Shown: positions 1 to 7,396, numbered from the stretch's first letter. The stretch is DNA of 9,559 nt from Pseudomonadota bacterium (GCA_021828575.1 JAJZEL010000186.1:1-9559); one strand, 5' to 3'. A program made the numbers and translations. The notes: generated by a model not told the origin, from the letters alone.

Positions 1-641
1 ATGCGGCGCACGAGTTGCGTACGCCGCTGGCGGCGCTCCAGACCCAAGCACAGGTGGCCTGCCGGGCCATCAGTCCGGATGAACGGAATATCGCCATGTG
101 TAATGTACTGGAAGGAGTGGATCGGGCTGCCCGGTTGACGGAACAGTTGCTGACACTGGCCCGGGTGGATCCGGAACATGTGGACGCAGCCCATGTACCC
201 GTCGTCCTGCGCCGGATGGCCATCCAACTGATGAGTGAAATCGAGCCCATGGCCCACCGCAAGCAGATCGAGCTGGTGCTCAATGAGGGCAGTGAGGTGA
301 CCGTGATGGGCAACGAGGGACACTTGGTCATCCTCTTGCGCAACTTGCTGGAGAACGCCATCAAGTACACCCCTGAGGGAGGGCAGGTGGATGTCACCAT
401 TTATCGCGCGCCGAATGGCAAGGCCATCCTGGCTGTCCAGGATACGGGACCGGGTGTACCGGAAGAGGATCGCAAGCGCATTCTAGACCGTTTCTATCGG
501 GTACCGGGGTCTGCGGCCGTGGGCAGCGGATTGGGGCTGTCCATCGTCAAGAGCATTGCCGACCATCACAATGCCCAGGTGCAGTTCCAGAGCGGAATGG
601 GTGGACGCGGGCTTTTGGTGGCGGTGGCCTTCGGGGCCTGA
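1..641 (+). CDS. Sensor histidine kinase, C-terminal half (5' end outside window)
   Basis: This is the catalytic end of a two-component sensor kinase, which autophosphorylates on His and passes the phosphate to a response regulator. The reading frame is already open at base 3. The visible part starts inside the H-box, AAHELRTPLAA, with the phospho-acceptor His at bases 9-11. It is followed by a HisKA dimerisation helix, the N-box (NLLENAIKYTPEGG, around bases 340-385), the G1 box DTGPGVP (441-461) with a following DRFYR, and the G2 box GSGLGLSIVKSI (around 522-560). All ATP-binding motifs of the HATPase_c domain are present, so the enzyme looks intact over the 212 residues seen. The N-terminal sensor, membrane segments and HAMP domain lie outside the window. 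The spacing and the FYRVPGS segment resemble the QseC/TctE/PmrB-type kinases, but the signal cannot be told. It ends 6 bp from the convergent yjbQ-family gene, with no visible terminator between. Confidence 0.93.
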   Translation, partial: AAHELRTPLAALQTQAQVACRAISPDERNIAMCNVLEGVDRAARLTEQLLTLARVDPEHVDAAHVPVVLRRMAIQLMSEIEPMAHRKQIELVLNEGSEVTVMGNEGHLVILLRNLLENAIKYTPEGGQVDVTIYRAPNGKAILAVQDTGPGVPEEDRKRILDRFYRVPGSAAVGSGLGLSIVKSIADHHNAQVQFQSGMGGRGLLVAVAFGA

Positions 642-647
642 AGGCGT

Positions 648-1067
648 TTACTCACCAATGATTTTGACCAGCACGCGCTTGGCCCGACGGCCGTCGAATT
701 CACCGTAAAAAATTTGTTCCCAGGGACCGAAATCCAGCCGCCCATGGGTCAGGGCTACGACCACTTCCCGGCCCATGATCTGGCGCTTGATGTGGGCGTC
801 GGCATTGTCTTCGCCCGTATCGTTGTGACGGTACTGAGCCACGGGTTCATGGGGTGCCAGTTGTTCCAGAAATACGTCAAAATCGTGATGCAGGCCGCTT
901 TCATCGTCGTTGATGAAGACGGAAGCGGAAATGTGCATGGCATTCACCAACACCAGACCTTCCCGGATCCCGCTTTCCTGTATGCATTCGTTCACCTGGT
1001 CCGTGATGTTGACGAAGGCCCGTCGTTTAGGGATATTGAACAGCAGTTCCTTGCGATGACTTTTCAT
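648..1067 (-). CDS. yjbQ: YjbQ family protein (UPF0047, secondary thiamine-phosphate synthase-like)
   Basis: A 139-residue protein of the YjbQ/UPF0047 family, a small cytosolic beta-rich fold found in all domains of life. E. coli YjbQ shows weak thiamine-phosphate synthase activity in genetic tests, but the physiological role is unsettled. The family hallmarks are all here: an N-terminal KELLFNIPKRRAFVNIT strand pair, GLVLVNAMHISASVFINDDE, the GLHHDF and QYRHNDTGEDNADAHIKRQ metal-site region, and the C-terminal LDFGPWEQIFYGEFDGRR. The frame is open for another 32 codons upstream, but I set the start at the ATG at 1067 because family members begin MKS(Y/H)RKEL. There is no strong Shine-Dalgarno sequence before this ATG. 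An 8-codon frame (ATG at 1090, stop at 1064) overlaps it as ATGA, so coupled initiation is possible. The gene diverges from pirin and converges with the kinase. Confidence 0.93.
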   Translation of the reverse strand: MKSHRKELLFNIPKRRAFVNITDQVNECIQESGIREGLVLVNAMHISASVFINDDESGLHHDFDVFLEQLAPHEPVAQYRHNDTGEDNADAHIKRQIMGREVVVALTHGRLDFGPWEQIFYGEFDGRRAKRVLVKIIGE

Positions 1068-1116
1068 GGGATACCGGGTCCGTGATGCATGGCCCGTGAT
1101 TCTAGGAGATTTGACC

Positions 1117-1173
1117 ATGATGGTCGAGAAGGGAATGGAAACGACCCTTTTTCGGAGAATCACATGTTGGTGA
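1117..1173 (+). other. Possible short leader ORF (18 codons) overlapping the pirin start
   Basis: An ATG-ATG pair at 1117-1122 is preceded by a good Shine-Dalgarno (AGGAG at 1104-1108, 8 bases before the first ATG). The frame runs 18 codons to TGA at 1171-1173, overlapping the pirin ATG at 1164 in another frame. It could be a leader peptide that couples translation into pirin, or chance. The peptide resembles nothing I recognise. Confidence 0.22.
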
Positions 1174-1883
1174 AAAGACTGTCAGAACAACGCGGAGCCG
1201 CCCACCACGGCTGGTTGCACTCGAGACATACGTTCTCTTTCGGGCATTACTGGAACCCTCAGGAAGTGGGGTTTTCCGACCTGTTGGTGATCAATGACGA
1301 TCAGGTGGCCCCGGGGCAAGGGTTTGGCACCCATCCCCACCAGGACATGGAAATCGTTTCCTATGTGCTCAAGGGGCAACTGGAGCACAAGGATTCCATG
1401 GGTAATGGCTCGGTGATTCGTGCGGGTGATGTGCAGGCCATGAGTGCGGGGACAGGTGTTCGGCACAGCGAGTTCAACCCCTCGCGCGAGGAACCGGTGC
1501 ATTTCCTGCAGGTATGGATCGTGCCGGATCGCAAGGGCGTCATGCCGCGTTACCAGCAGCGTCATTTCGGAGAGCAGGAGAAGAGGGGAAAGCTGTGCCT
1601 CATCCTGTCACAGGAAGGCGAGCAGGGAGCGCTGGCCGTGTGGCAGGATGTGCGGGTTCATGCCGGGCTGTTTGATGGTGATGAGGAGGCTCGCCTGGAC
1701 CTGGCGCCCAATCGCTACGCCTACGTCCATGTGGCCAGGGGAACCGTGACAGTCAATGGCGAGGTTTTGCACGAAGGCGATGGTGCTCGCGTGCGGGATG
1801 AATCACACCTTGAAATCAGCCATGGCCACCAGGCTGAACTGCTGGTGTTTGACCTTCGGCCCAATGAGCTGCCCCTGTTGTGA
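1164..1883 (+). CDS. Pirin family protein (YhhW-type bicupin)
   Basis: A 239-residue pirin, a two-domain cupin that binds one metal ion in the N-terminal domain. The E. coli member YhhW and human pirin show quercetin 2,3-dioxygenase activity in vitro; the physiological substrate in bacteria is unclear. The four metal ligands are all visible at the positions known for YhhW: His57 and His59 in GTHPHQDMEI, and His101 and Glu103 in GVRHSEFN. The start HGWLHSRHTFSFGHYW is typical, and the second cupin follows (from about residue 130 to the end, RYAYVHVARGTVTVNGE). The length matches YhhW-like pirins. The start is the ATG at 1164, with GGAG at 1154-1157 seven bases upstream. The frame is also open back to 1089, but that extension is not pirin-like. 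It ends 24 bp before the convergent murI end, with no clear terminator. Confidence 0.95.
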   Translation: MLVKRLSEQRGAAHHGWLHSRHTFSFGHYWNPQEVGFSDLLVINDDQVAPGQGFGTHPHQDMEIVSYVLKGQLEHKDSMGNGSVIRAGDVQAMSAGTGVRHSEFNPSREEPVHFLQVWIVPDRKGVMPRYQQRHFGEQEKRGKLCLILSQEGEQGALAVWQDVRVHAGLFDGDEEARLDLAPNRYAYVHVARGTVTVNGEVLHEGDGARVRDESHLEISHGHQAELLVFDLRPNELPLL

Positions 1884-1907
1884 CTGTGAACGTCGAGCCT
1901 GCGCGGT

Positions 1908-2750
1908 TCAGGGCATGGCCTTGAATTGCATGCGATCGTCACGGAAAAAACGCCGGGCAAGGCGCGTGACCTGGTGGGGATCGGCAGAAGTGTAAAAGGT
2001 CACCCCGGGTGGCTGGCAACAGGCAAATTCAGGATGCCGCGCCAGGTAGCCTGCCAGGCTGTTGGCGGTGACCCTGGGCTGGGAGAGGATTTCCACCTTG
2101 TCAGGGATGGCTGCGGCAAACAGGTTTTCTATCAGGGGGTAATGGGTGCAGCCCAGCAATACGGCATCCAGCCGCCTGCCTTCCAGGCGTTGCAACAGAA
2201 GCTGCACATAGCGCCGGACGGTGCGCTCGAGTGTCCGCATCGGCGCATTGTCCTCGATGAGCCTGACCAGACTTGGGCAGGCTTGCTGCACGAGGTTCAC
2301 ATGGGGCGCCCGCTTTGCGGTTTCCTCGACGAACACCCCACTGTCCACCGTGTACCGTGTGGCAAATACCGCCACAGTTTTTTTCTTACGGACTTGCCGG
2401 TCCGGGTCAGGATCTGCGGTCCAGGGCATTCCGGTGAGTGCTTCCACCATGGGAACCACGATGCCAATCACCCGTTTGTCGGGATGATGGACGGGCAGCC
2501 AGGTTTGTTGCAGGCGACGAAGTCCGGTGGCAGCTGCCGTATTGCAGGCAACCACCACCAGGGAGCATCCCAACTGAAAAAGCCGTTCCACGGAGGAGAC
2601 GGTGAGCGCATAGATAGTCTCTGCATCCTTGTTGCCATAAGGCGCATTGCCATGGTCGCCAAAGTAGATGAAACCCTGTTCGGGCAGGGTGTCCTTGAGC
2701 GCCGTGAGGACAGTGAGTCCGCCGCTTCCGGAATCAAAAACGCCGATCAT
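1908..2750 (-). CDS. murI: Glutamate racemase
   Basis: A cofactor-independent racemase that interconverts L- and D-glutamate, supplying D-Glu to peptidoglycan synthesis in the cytosol. At 280 residues the length is normal. The N-terminal IGVFDSGSGGLTV carries the conserved Asp6-Ser7. The two catalytic cysteines are Cys69 in VVACNTAAATG and Cys201 in LLGCTHYPLI, the second followed by His203. The loop ATRYTVDSGVF and the segment ACPSLVRLIEDN (Glu166) also fit the family. The ATG at 2750 overlaps the TGA of the upstream membrane-protein gene as ATGA, and only a weak GGCGG-type ribosome site precedes it, so translation is probably coupled. murI is thus the last gene of a regulator-hydrolase-transporter array. 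A broader Asp/Glu/hydantoin racemase role cannot be excluded, but the motifs are those of MurI. Confidence 0.95.
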   Translation of the reverse strand: MIGVFDSGSGGLTVLTALKDTLPEQGFIYFGDHGNAPYGNKDAETIYALTVSSVERLFQLGCSLVVVACNTAAATGLRRLQQTWLPVHHPDKRVIGIVVPMVEALTGMPWTADPDPDRQVRKKKTVAVFATRYTVDSGVFVEETAKRAPHVNLVQQACPSLVRLIEDNAPMRTLERTVRRYVQLLLQRLEGRRLDAVLLGCTHYPLIENLFAAAIPDKVEILSQPRVTANSLAGYLARHPEFACCQPPGVTFYTSADPHQVTRLARRFFRDDRMQFKAMP

Positions 2751-3835
2751 TTACCGCCGCCGGATATCCTGTCGGCCACACAGCGGGACAAGGTGGGTCC
2801 GATGACGAGCACGAGCAGGAAACGGGCAATCTGCTGGGCCATGACGAAGCCTACATCCACATGCGTCGAGGCTGCAATGATGGCTACGGAATCGGCTCCG
2901 CCGGGGCTGGTGGCCAGATAGGCAGTGAGCGGGTCAATGCCGAAAACCTTCACCAGTACGAAGGCCAGTCCGCAGCAGAACAGGAGCAGTATCAGGATCG
3001 ACAGTATTGTCCTGGGCAGGGTCCGGATGGCATAGACAAGGATGGCCCGGGTAAATCGCAGACCGATGGACCAACCCAGCAGGCAGTAGCTGATGGCGAG
3101 CAACCATCTTGGCAACTCGAGGTTCATGAGTCCATAGGCTTGCAGTACTGCGCCTGCAAACATGGGGATCAGCAGTGGTCCTGCCGGAATGCGGGAAACG
3201 GGGCCCACCAGAACGCTGACCAGAACGAGGGTCAGGGTTTGGGCAAAGGGTACCCAGCGCATGGCAGGAAACCAGTCCACGGGTACGGTGGAAACTCCTG
3301 CAGGCACATGAACCCAGTATCGGGCAATGAGCGATGCCAGCAGGGCCACCATGAAGACACGGACGTATTGCATGAATGAAACCAGGCGCACGTCGGCACC
3401 ATAGGCGTCGGCCATGATCATCATGACGGAGGCTGCACCGGGCAGCAGACCCCAGATGGCGGTTGTTTCCGGCAGTATGCGCAGCCTGCTGATGATCCAG
3501 CCCAGCAGGCTGCTCATCAGGATGATGGACAGGCTGATACTCAGGAACAGCGGCCATTGCTGAAGAAAGGAATGAATGATGCCAGTCGTGAGCATCCCGG
3601 AAATCATGCAGCCGATGATGGCTTGGGCAATGGTGAAAGGCAATCGTGGCACGTGAATGCGCACGCCTGCATTTTCTGCCAGTATGCCGGCCAGCATGGG
3701 ACCCAGCAGGAGTGCTGCCGGTAGTCGTGCCCAGGTCAGCAGTGCAGAAAACAGCAGGGAAAGCAGCAGCAGTCCCAGCCAGCGGATGGGGAGGGGTATC
3801 ATGGGCAGACAATGCATGGGGGGGCGGTGCATCAC
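2747..3835 (-). CDS. AbrB-family integral membrane protein (putative transporter/regulator)
   Basis: A 362-residue polytopic inner-membrane protein of the AbrB family (named after the E. coli aidB regulator, and often misnamed putative ammonia monooxygenase). The biochemical function is unproven; a transport role is usually inferred. Hydrophobic segments occur about every 25-35 residues from residue 17 to 347, giving roughly ten helices. The internal duplication of the family shows as LLPGAASVMMIMADAYGAD (from residue 130) in the first half and ATSPGGADSVAIIAA (308-322) in the second. The start is uncertain: GTG at 3835 and ATG at 3832 overlap the stop of the upstream hydrolase gene (TGA at 3834-3832), and in-frame ATGs follow at codons 7 and 12. 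An AAGGGG lies too close to the first two for an ideal ribosome site. It is coupled to murI downstream by ATGA. Confidence 0.88.
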   Translation of the reverse strand: MMHRPPMHCLPMIPLPIRWLGLLLLSLLFSALLTWARLPAALLLGPMLAGILAENAGVRIHVPRLPFTIAQAIIGCMISGMLTTGIIHSFLQQWPLFLSISLSIILMSSLLGWIISRLRILPETTAIWGLLPGAASVMMIMADAYGADVRLVSFMQYVRVFMVALLASLIARYWVHVPAGVSTVPVDWFPAMRWVPFAQTLTLVLVSVLVGPVSRIPAGPLLIPMFAGAVLQAYGLMNLELPRWLLAISYCLLGWSIGLRFTRAILVYAIRTLPRTILSILILLLFCCGLAFVLVKVFGIDPLTAYLATSPGGADSVAIIAASTHVDVGFVMAQQIARFLLVLVIGPTLSRCVADRISGGGK

Positions 3836-4404
3836 CCCTTGCGGAAGGCGATGTCCGTGCTTCTGATGACCCGGCTGAGCCTGGGGTAAATATGGCGGAT
3901 GGTGAAATCATGCGCTTCGGCGTACAGGCCGCTGGAGGCATCTTCCACCAGCACAACAGCATAACCGTGTTCCCAGGCCTGTCTTGCCGTCGATTCCACT
4001 CCCATGTTCGTGGCCACTCCGCCCAGCACCATGGTCTGAATGCCCCGGCGACGCAGTTGCAGGTCCAGCTCGGTTCCGTGAAAGGCTCCCCATTGGCGCT
4101 TGGTGATCCGGATGTCGCCGGGTTCTGCCAGACCATCCACCAGTTCGCTGAAGTTTGCCGGGTAGCCACCAGGCGGAGGCGATGCGGGCTGGTCGACAGG
4201 TTGGCGCAGGGCGTCCCTGAAATCCCTGGCAAAACCCACATTGACCAGCACCACCGGAGCACCTGCCTGACGGAATTCCCGTACGAGCCGGTGACACACG
4301 CCAATGACTTCTGCACTGGTATGAGGTCCCAGGTCACGCGCCATGATGCCTTTCTGGATGTCGATCAGGACAAGCGCTGTGGTTTGCGGATCGAGTTCGA
4401 GCAT
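3832..4404 (-). CDS. Isochorismatase-family hydrolase with Gly at the nucleophile position
   Basis: A 190-residue alpha/beta hydrolase of the isochorismatase/cysteine-hydrolase superfamily, probably cytosolic; substrate unknown. Counted from the ATG at 4404, the conserved Asp15 (LVLIDIQKGI), Lys102 (ITKRQWGAFHGT) and the cis-peptide region GGVATNMGVESTARQAW are present. The usual catalytic Cys is replaced by Gly135 (TNMGVEST), as in true isochorismatases such as EntB and PhzD (EntB has AHIGCMTTA in the same place). This favours a non-nucleophilic hydrolase over an amidase like PncA or RutB. I chose ATG 4404 because AAGGA lies 8 bases upstream and homologues start with LDPxTTALVLID. An alternative ATG at 4434 overlaps the LysR stop as TGATG but lacks a ribosome site. 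The gene is followed by the overlapping AbrB-family gene. Confidence 0.88.
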   Translation of the reverse strand: MLELDPQTTALVLIDIQKGIMARDLGPHTSAEVIGVCHRLVREFRQAGAPVVLVNVGFARDFRDALRQPVDQPASPPPGGYPANFSELVDGLAEPGDIRITKRQWGAFHGTELDLQLRRRGIQTMVLGGVATNMGVESTARQAWEHGYAVVLVEDASSGLYAEAHDFTIRHIYPRLSRVIRSTDIAFRKG

Positions 4405-4433
4405 GGGGGATGGTCCTTCAAATACCAGTGTCA

Positions 4434-5423
4434 TCAACGCGGAGGAATATACCAGACTTCCCTGGGTGACCGCTTCCACTCATTCGATGCACTCAATAGC
4501 TCCTTGCCCGACAACACGTGGTCGGGGGAGTCGAGCAACCGGGTTAATGCCAAATCCAGGAACGCCCGGACCCGTTTGGGTTGCGCAGCACGACTGCCGT
4601 AGTAGATGTGCAAGCCCATGTGATCGCTCATGTGCGGCAACAGGATCGGAATCAGTCGGCCTGCACGGATGTGCGGTGCTGCCATGAAGTTTGCAAGTTG
4701 CCCAATGGTTTGCCCAGCCAGTACCGCCTGAAGTTCCAGTTCGGTATCGTTCGTCGAGAAGGCAGGGACAACATGCCTGTGTTCAATTTCTCCGTTCACG
4801 TTCAGGTACCAAGGCGAGACCTGTCCTGTTGACGGATGTCGGAAGATGCCGCATCGGTGGGTTGCCAAATCACCCAGTGTGGTTGGCACACCGTGACGCG
4901 CCAGATAGGCCGGCGAGGCACACACGATGAGCTGGATTTTAAACAGTGTTCGGCCAATCACCCGCTCATCGGCCGATGCTCCGATCCTGAATCCCACGTC
5001 CGCGCGATCCAGAACCCAATCCGTCATTCCATCATCAAGCTGGACATCCGGCTGGATGTCCGGATACTCGCGACAAAATTCATCCAGCAAGGGCATCAGG
5101 ATGGATGCGAAGGACGACTTGGGTCCCACGATGCGAAGAGACCCGGCGATCTCGTCCTTGGCCTTCCGGGCCAGCCCAAGCGCCCGGTCGAGAGCTGCCA
5201 GAGCCGGCTGGGTGTTTTCGAGAAAATGTTGTCCCTCTTCGGTCAGGCCCAGACTTCTCGTGGTACGGTGGAGAAGTCGCACCCCAAGGAACTTTTCCAG
5301 CTGGGCAATCGCCTGACTCGCCGCCTGTGGTGTGACGCCTTGCGCCAATGCGGCTTTCCGGATGCTGCCCAGCTCGACGGCCTTGGCGAACATGGTGATG
5401 GATCGAAATTCGTTGATGGGCAT
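4434..5423 (-). CDS. LysR-family transcriptional regulator
   Basis: A 329-residue LysR-type regulator. The N-terminal winged helix-turn-helix spans roughly residues 4-62: MFAKAVELGSIRKAAL, then the recognition helix TPQAASQAIAQLEKFLG, then VRLLHRTTRSLGLTEEG. A linker helix follows (about 68-90), then the effector-binding domain (about 92-300) containing GSLRIVGPKSSF and the ADVGFRIG strand. The sequence resembles the AaeR/DmlR/YafC-like subgroup with short effector pockets. The C-terminus runs about 25 residues beyond the usual end (ASNEWKRSPREVWYIPPR). The start is the ATG at 5423 with only a weak GAGA upstream. It is divergent from the aldo/keto reductase gene and 29 bp upstream of the hydrolase gene on the same strand, so it may control both itself with its downstream array and the oxidoreductase pair. 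The effector is unknown. Confidence 0.95.
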   Translation of the reverse strand: MPINEFRSITMFAKAVELGSIRKAALAQGVTPQAASQAIAQLEKFLGVRLLHRTTRSLGLTEEGQHFLENTQPALAALDRALGLARKAKDEIAGSLRIVGPKSSFASILMPLLDEFCREYPDIQPDVQLDDGMTDWVLDRADVGFRIGASADERVIGRTLFKIQLIVCASPAYLARHGVPTTLGDLATHRCGIFRHPSTGQVSPWYLNVNGEIEHRHVVPAFSTNDTELELQAVLAGQTIGQLANFMAAPHIRAGRLIPILLPHMSDHMGLHIYYGSRAAQPKRVRAFLDLALTRLLDSPDHVLSGKELLSASNEWKRSPREVWYIPPR

Positions 5424-5462
5424 TGGCCCGTTCTCTCGGGATATGACAGGTTCCGGATGGCC

Positions 5463-5491
5463 TGTATCAATATTTTCTTGTTACTGATACA
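5463..5491. promoter_or_regulatory. Dyad TGTATCA-N15-TGATACA, putative regulator operator
   Basis: A perfect 7-bp inverted repeat (5463-5469 and 5485-5491) with a 15-bp A/T-rich spacer sits between the divergent LysR and aldo/keto reductase genes. The position and dyad form suit a LysR-type binding site. That the neighbouring LysR protein binds here is inference. Confidence 0.6.
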
Positions 5492-5535
5492 ACCTGCCAT
5501 AGTCTAGTACGTTGATACAACATTTCATAGAGTAC
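5485..5535. repeat. Imperfect direct repeat in the LysR/AKR divergent promoter region
   Basis: The unit TGATACAACCTGCCATAG (5485-5502) recurs as TGATACAACATTTCATAG (5513-5530), 15 of 18 bases identical and 28 bp apart. Both copies are followed by AGTAC (after TCT in the first copy, directly in the second). The first copy shares its TGATACA with the right arm of the dyad. Two or more regulator dimers bound on successive, nearly helix-phased sites would explain the layout. No strong sigma-70 promoter is evident; TTGTTA at 5478 with TAGTCT at 5500 is a weak candidate toward the reductase. Confidence 0.6.
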
Positions 5536-5597
5536 TGCCCATGAGGTGTCGTCCCAAGCCTGCTTTCCCTGAAAAAACGTTCTGAGAGGTTCAAATC

Positions 5598-6578
5598 ATG
5601 AAAACACGTCAACTGGGCCGCTCCGGCCTCGAAGTATCAGCGCTCGGATTCGGTTGCATGGGTCTGAGCTATGCTTACGGCCCAGGTCTGAGCCGGTCTG
5701 CTGGTATCCAGATGATTCGCGAAGCCTTCAACCGGGGCGTTACCTTCTTCGATACTGCCGAAGCCTACGGTGTCCTGAATGAAGAAATGGTGGGCGAGGC
5801 ACTGGCCCCCATGCGTGATCAGGTGGTCATTGCCACCAAGTTCGGATTCAGGAACGGAACAGCGAGTCAGGGCATGGACAGCCGCCCGGAGCACATTCGG
5901 GCGGTCGTCGAAACATCGCTGCAGCACTTGCAAACGGATCGCATTGATCTGCTCTACCAGCACCGCGTCGATCCGGCGGTCCCCATTGAAGAGGTGGCAG
6001 GTGCCGTCAAGGAACTGATTGCGCAGGGCAAGGTATGTCATTTCGGCCTTTCCGAGGCGGGCGTCGATTCCATTCGTCGGGCTCACGCCGTGCAACCTGT
6101 TACCGCCTTGCAAAGCGAGTATTCCCTGTGGTGGCGCGAACCTGAACATGAAATACTGCCCGTGCTTGAAGAACTGGGGATCGGCTTTGTTCCCTTCAGC
6201 CCGTTGGGCAGAGGGTTCCTGACAGGGACCATTGACCAGAACACTGCCTTTTCCTCCGATGATTTTCGCAACATCGTGCCACGCTTCACTGCAGAAGCCC
6301 GTCAAGCCAACCAGACGCTGGTCGAGGCCATCAAACACATGGCCTCAATACGCGGTGCCACGCCGGCCCAGATCGCCCTGGCCTGGCTACTTGCTCAAAA
6401 GCCCTGGATTGTCCCGATTCCCGGCACCACCCAACTGCATCGCCTGGAGGAAAACCTCGCTGCCGACGGCGTCGTCCTGGGTCCCGATGACCTGATGCAA
6501 ATTCAGGAAGTGCTGACCGGCATCCCTGTGCAGGGCGATCGTTATCCGGCACACCTGGCGGTACGCTCTGGCCGGTAA
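5598..6578 (+). CDS. Aldo/keto reductase
   Basis: A 326-residue NADPH-dependent oxidoreductase with the (alpha/beta)8 barrel of the aldo/keto reductase superfamily, closest in look to YakC/AKR13-type proteins. It would reduce aldehydes or ketones in the cytosol; the substrate is unknown. The catalytic tetrad is complete: Asp52 and Tyr57 (FFDTAEAYG), Lys81 (VIATKFGF) and His122 (LLYQHRVDP). The N-terminal RQLGRSGLEVSALGFGCMG and the C-terminal cofactor-binding PWIVPIPGTTQLHRLEEN are typical of the family. The length is normal. The start is the ATG at 5598, with GAGAGG 8 bases upstream. It is divergent from the LysR gene, which is the usual arrangement for LysR-controlled reductases, and is followed 74 bp later by the SDR gene on the same strand, probably co-transcribed. 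Confidence 0.95.
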   Translation: MKTRQLGRSGLEVSALGFGCMGLSYAYGPGLSRSAGIQMIREAFNRGVTFFDTAEAYGVLNEEMVGEALAPMRDQVVIATKFGFRNGTASQGMDSRPEHIRAVVETSLQHLQTDRIDLLYQHRVDPAVPIEEVAGAVKELIAQGKVCHFGLSEAGVDSIRRAHAVQPVTALQSEYSLWWREPEHEILPVLEELGIGFVPFSPLGRGFLTGTIDQNTAFSSDDFRNIVPRFTAEARQANQTLVEAIKHMASIRGATPAQIALAWLLAQKPWIVPIPGTTQLHRLEENLAADGVVLGPDDLMQIQEVLTGIPVQGDRYPAHLAVRSGR

Positions 6579-6652
6579 GACCGTTGCCTGGATGGGGGCG
6601 GCATCCTGTGAAGAGGACGGCAAGTCATCAAGAATCCATAGGGAGTGTTGTC

Positions 6653-7396
6653 ATGGATCCCAATATCGAAGGAAAAGTCGTCGTGATCACCGGGGCAAGC
6701 AGCGGTCTTGGCGAGGCTACGGCCCGTCATTTGTCGGCACAGGGAGCCATCGCAATCCTGGGTGCGCGACGTGTTGATCGTATTCGTGCCTTGGCAGAAG
6801 AACTGGTACGAAATGGCCGCAAGGCACTGGCTGTCGAAACGGATGTGACTCAACGAGACCAGGTTCAACATCTGGTGGATGCGGCCGTGAATGCTTACGG
6901 GCGCATTGACATCATGCTCAATAATGCCGGCTTGATGCCCAGTTCTCCACTGGAACGCTTGAAGATTGACGATTGGGACCGCATGATTGACGTGAATATC
7001 AAGGGCGTGCTGTATGGCATTGCAGCAGCATTACCCTACATGCAACAGCAGAAATCCGGTCATTTCATTAATGTCTCCTCGGTTGCCGGGCATAAGGTGC
7101 GGGCGGGCGGAACAGTCTACGCAGCCACAAAACACGCAGTACGCGCCTTGTCTGAAGGGCTTCGGATGGAGGTCAAGCCGTACAACATACGTACGACCAT
7201 CATCTCGCCCGGGGCTGTGGCAACCGAGCTTCCCGATCACGTGACAGAACCCGACATTGCTGCGTACATGAAGATGGCTTACGCGTCGGCGATACCGGCA
7301 GATTCTTTCGCAAGGGCCGTTGCGTTTGCAATCTCACAACCAGAGGATATGGATATCAACGAAATTCTGTTTCGTCCAACGGGACAAGAGTTTTGA
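6653..7396 (+). CDS. Short-chain dehydrogenase/reductase (SDR, classical)
   Basis: A 247-residue classical SDR, a Rossmann-fold NAD(P)-dependent oxidoreductase. The cofactor motif TGASSGLG is at residues 13-20, NNAG at 90-93, and the catalytic set Asn115, Ser143 (INVSSVAG), Tyr156 and Lys160 (YAATK) is complete. PG at 186-187 (SPGAVATEL) follows. Arg39-Arg40 at the end of the second strand (LGARRVDR) suggests NADPH preference. The sequence resembles the YdfG/oxidoreductase group of unknown substrate. The frame is open back to 6584, but the ATG at 6653 has GGGAG 7 bases upstream and gives the normal N-terminus, so it is taken as the start. The gene likely shares a transcript with the aldo/keto reductase. 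No terminator was seen after the stop; the decayed region begins directly downstream. Confidence 0.95.
   Translation: MDPNIEGKVVVITGASSGLGEATARHLSAQGAIAILGARRVDRIRALAEELVRNGRKALAVETDVTQRDQVQHLVDAAVNAYGRIDIMLNNAGLMPSSPLERLKIDDWDRMIDVNIKGVLYGIAAALPYMQQQKSGHFINVSSVAGHKVRAGGTVYAATKHAVRALSEGLRMEVKPYNIRTTIISPGAVATELPDHVTEPDIAAYMKMAYASAIPADSFARAVAFAISQPEDMDINEILFRPTGQEF

Noticed and set aside
1884..1907. Bidirectional terminator between pirin and murI
   Set aside because: The 24-bp gap shows no convincing stem with a T tract on either strand.
1926..2921. Long plus-strand open frame of over 300 codons opposite murI
   Set aside because: It is the antisense shadow of murI and the end of the membrane-protein gene; murI has its full catalytic motifs, while the plus frame has no recognisable domain or ribosome site.
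2934..4337. Long minus-strand open frame of 467 codons across the AbrB-family and hydrolase genes
   Set aside because: It is in a different phase from two genes with clear family motifs and overlapping stop/start signals; its own translation is low-complexity in His, Pro and Arg and matches nothing.
5637..6338. Minus-strand open frame of 233 codons inside the aldo/keto reductase gene
   Set aside because: Antisense shadow of a reductase with a complete catalytic tetrad.
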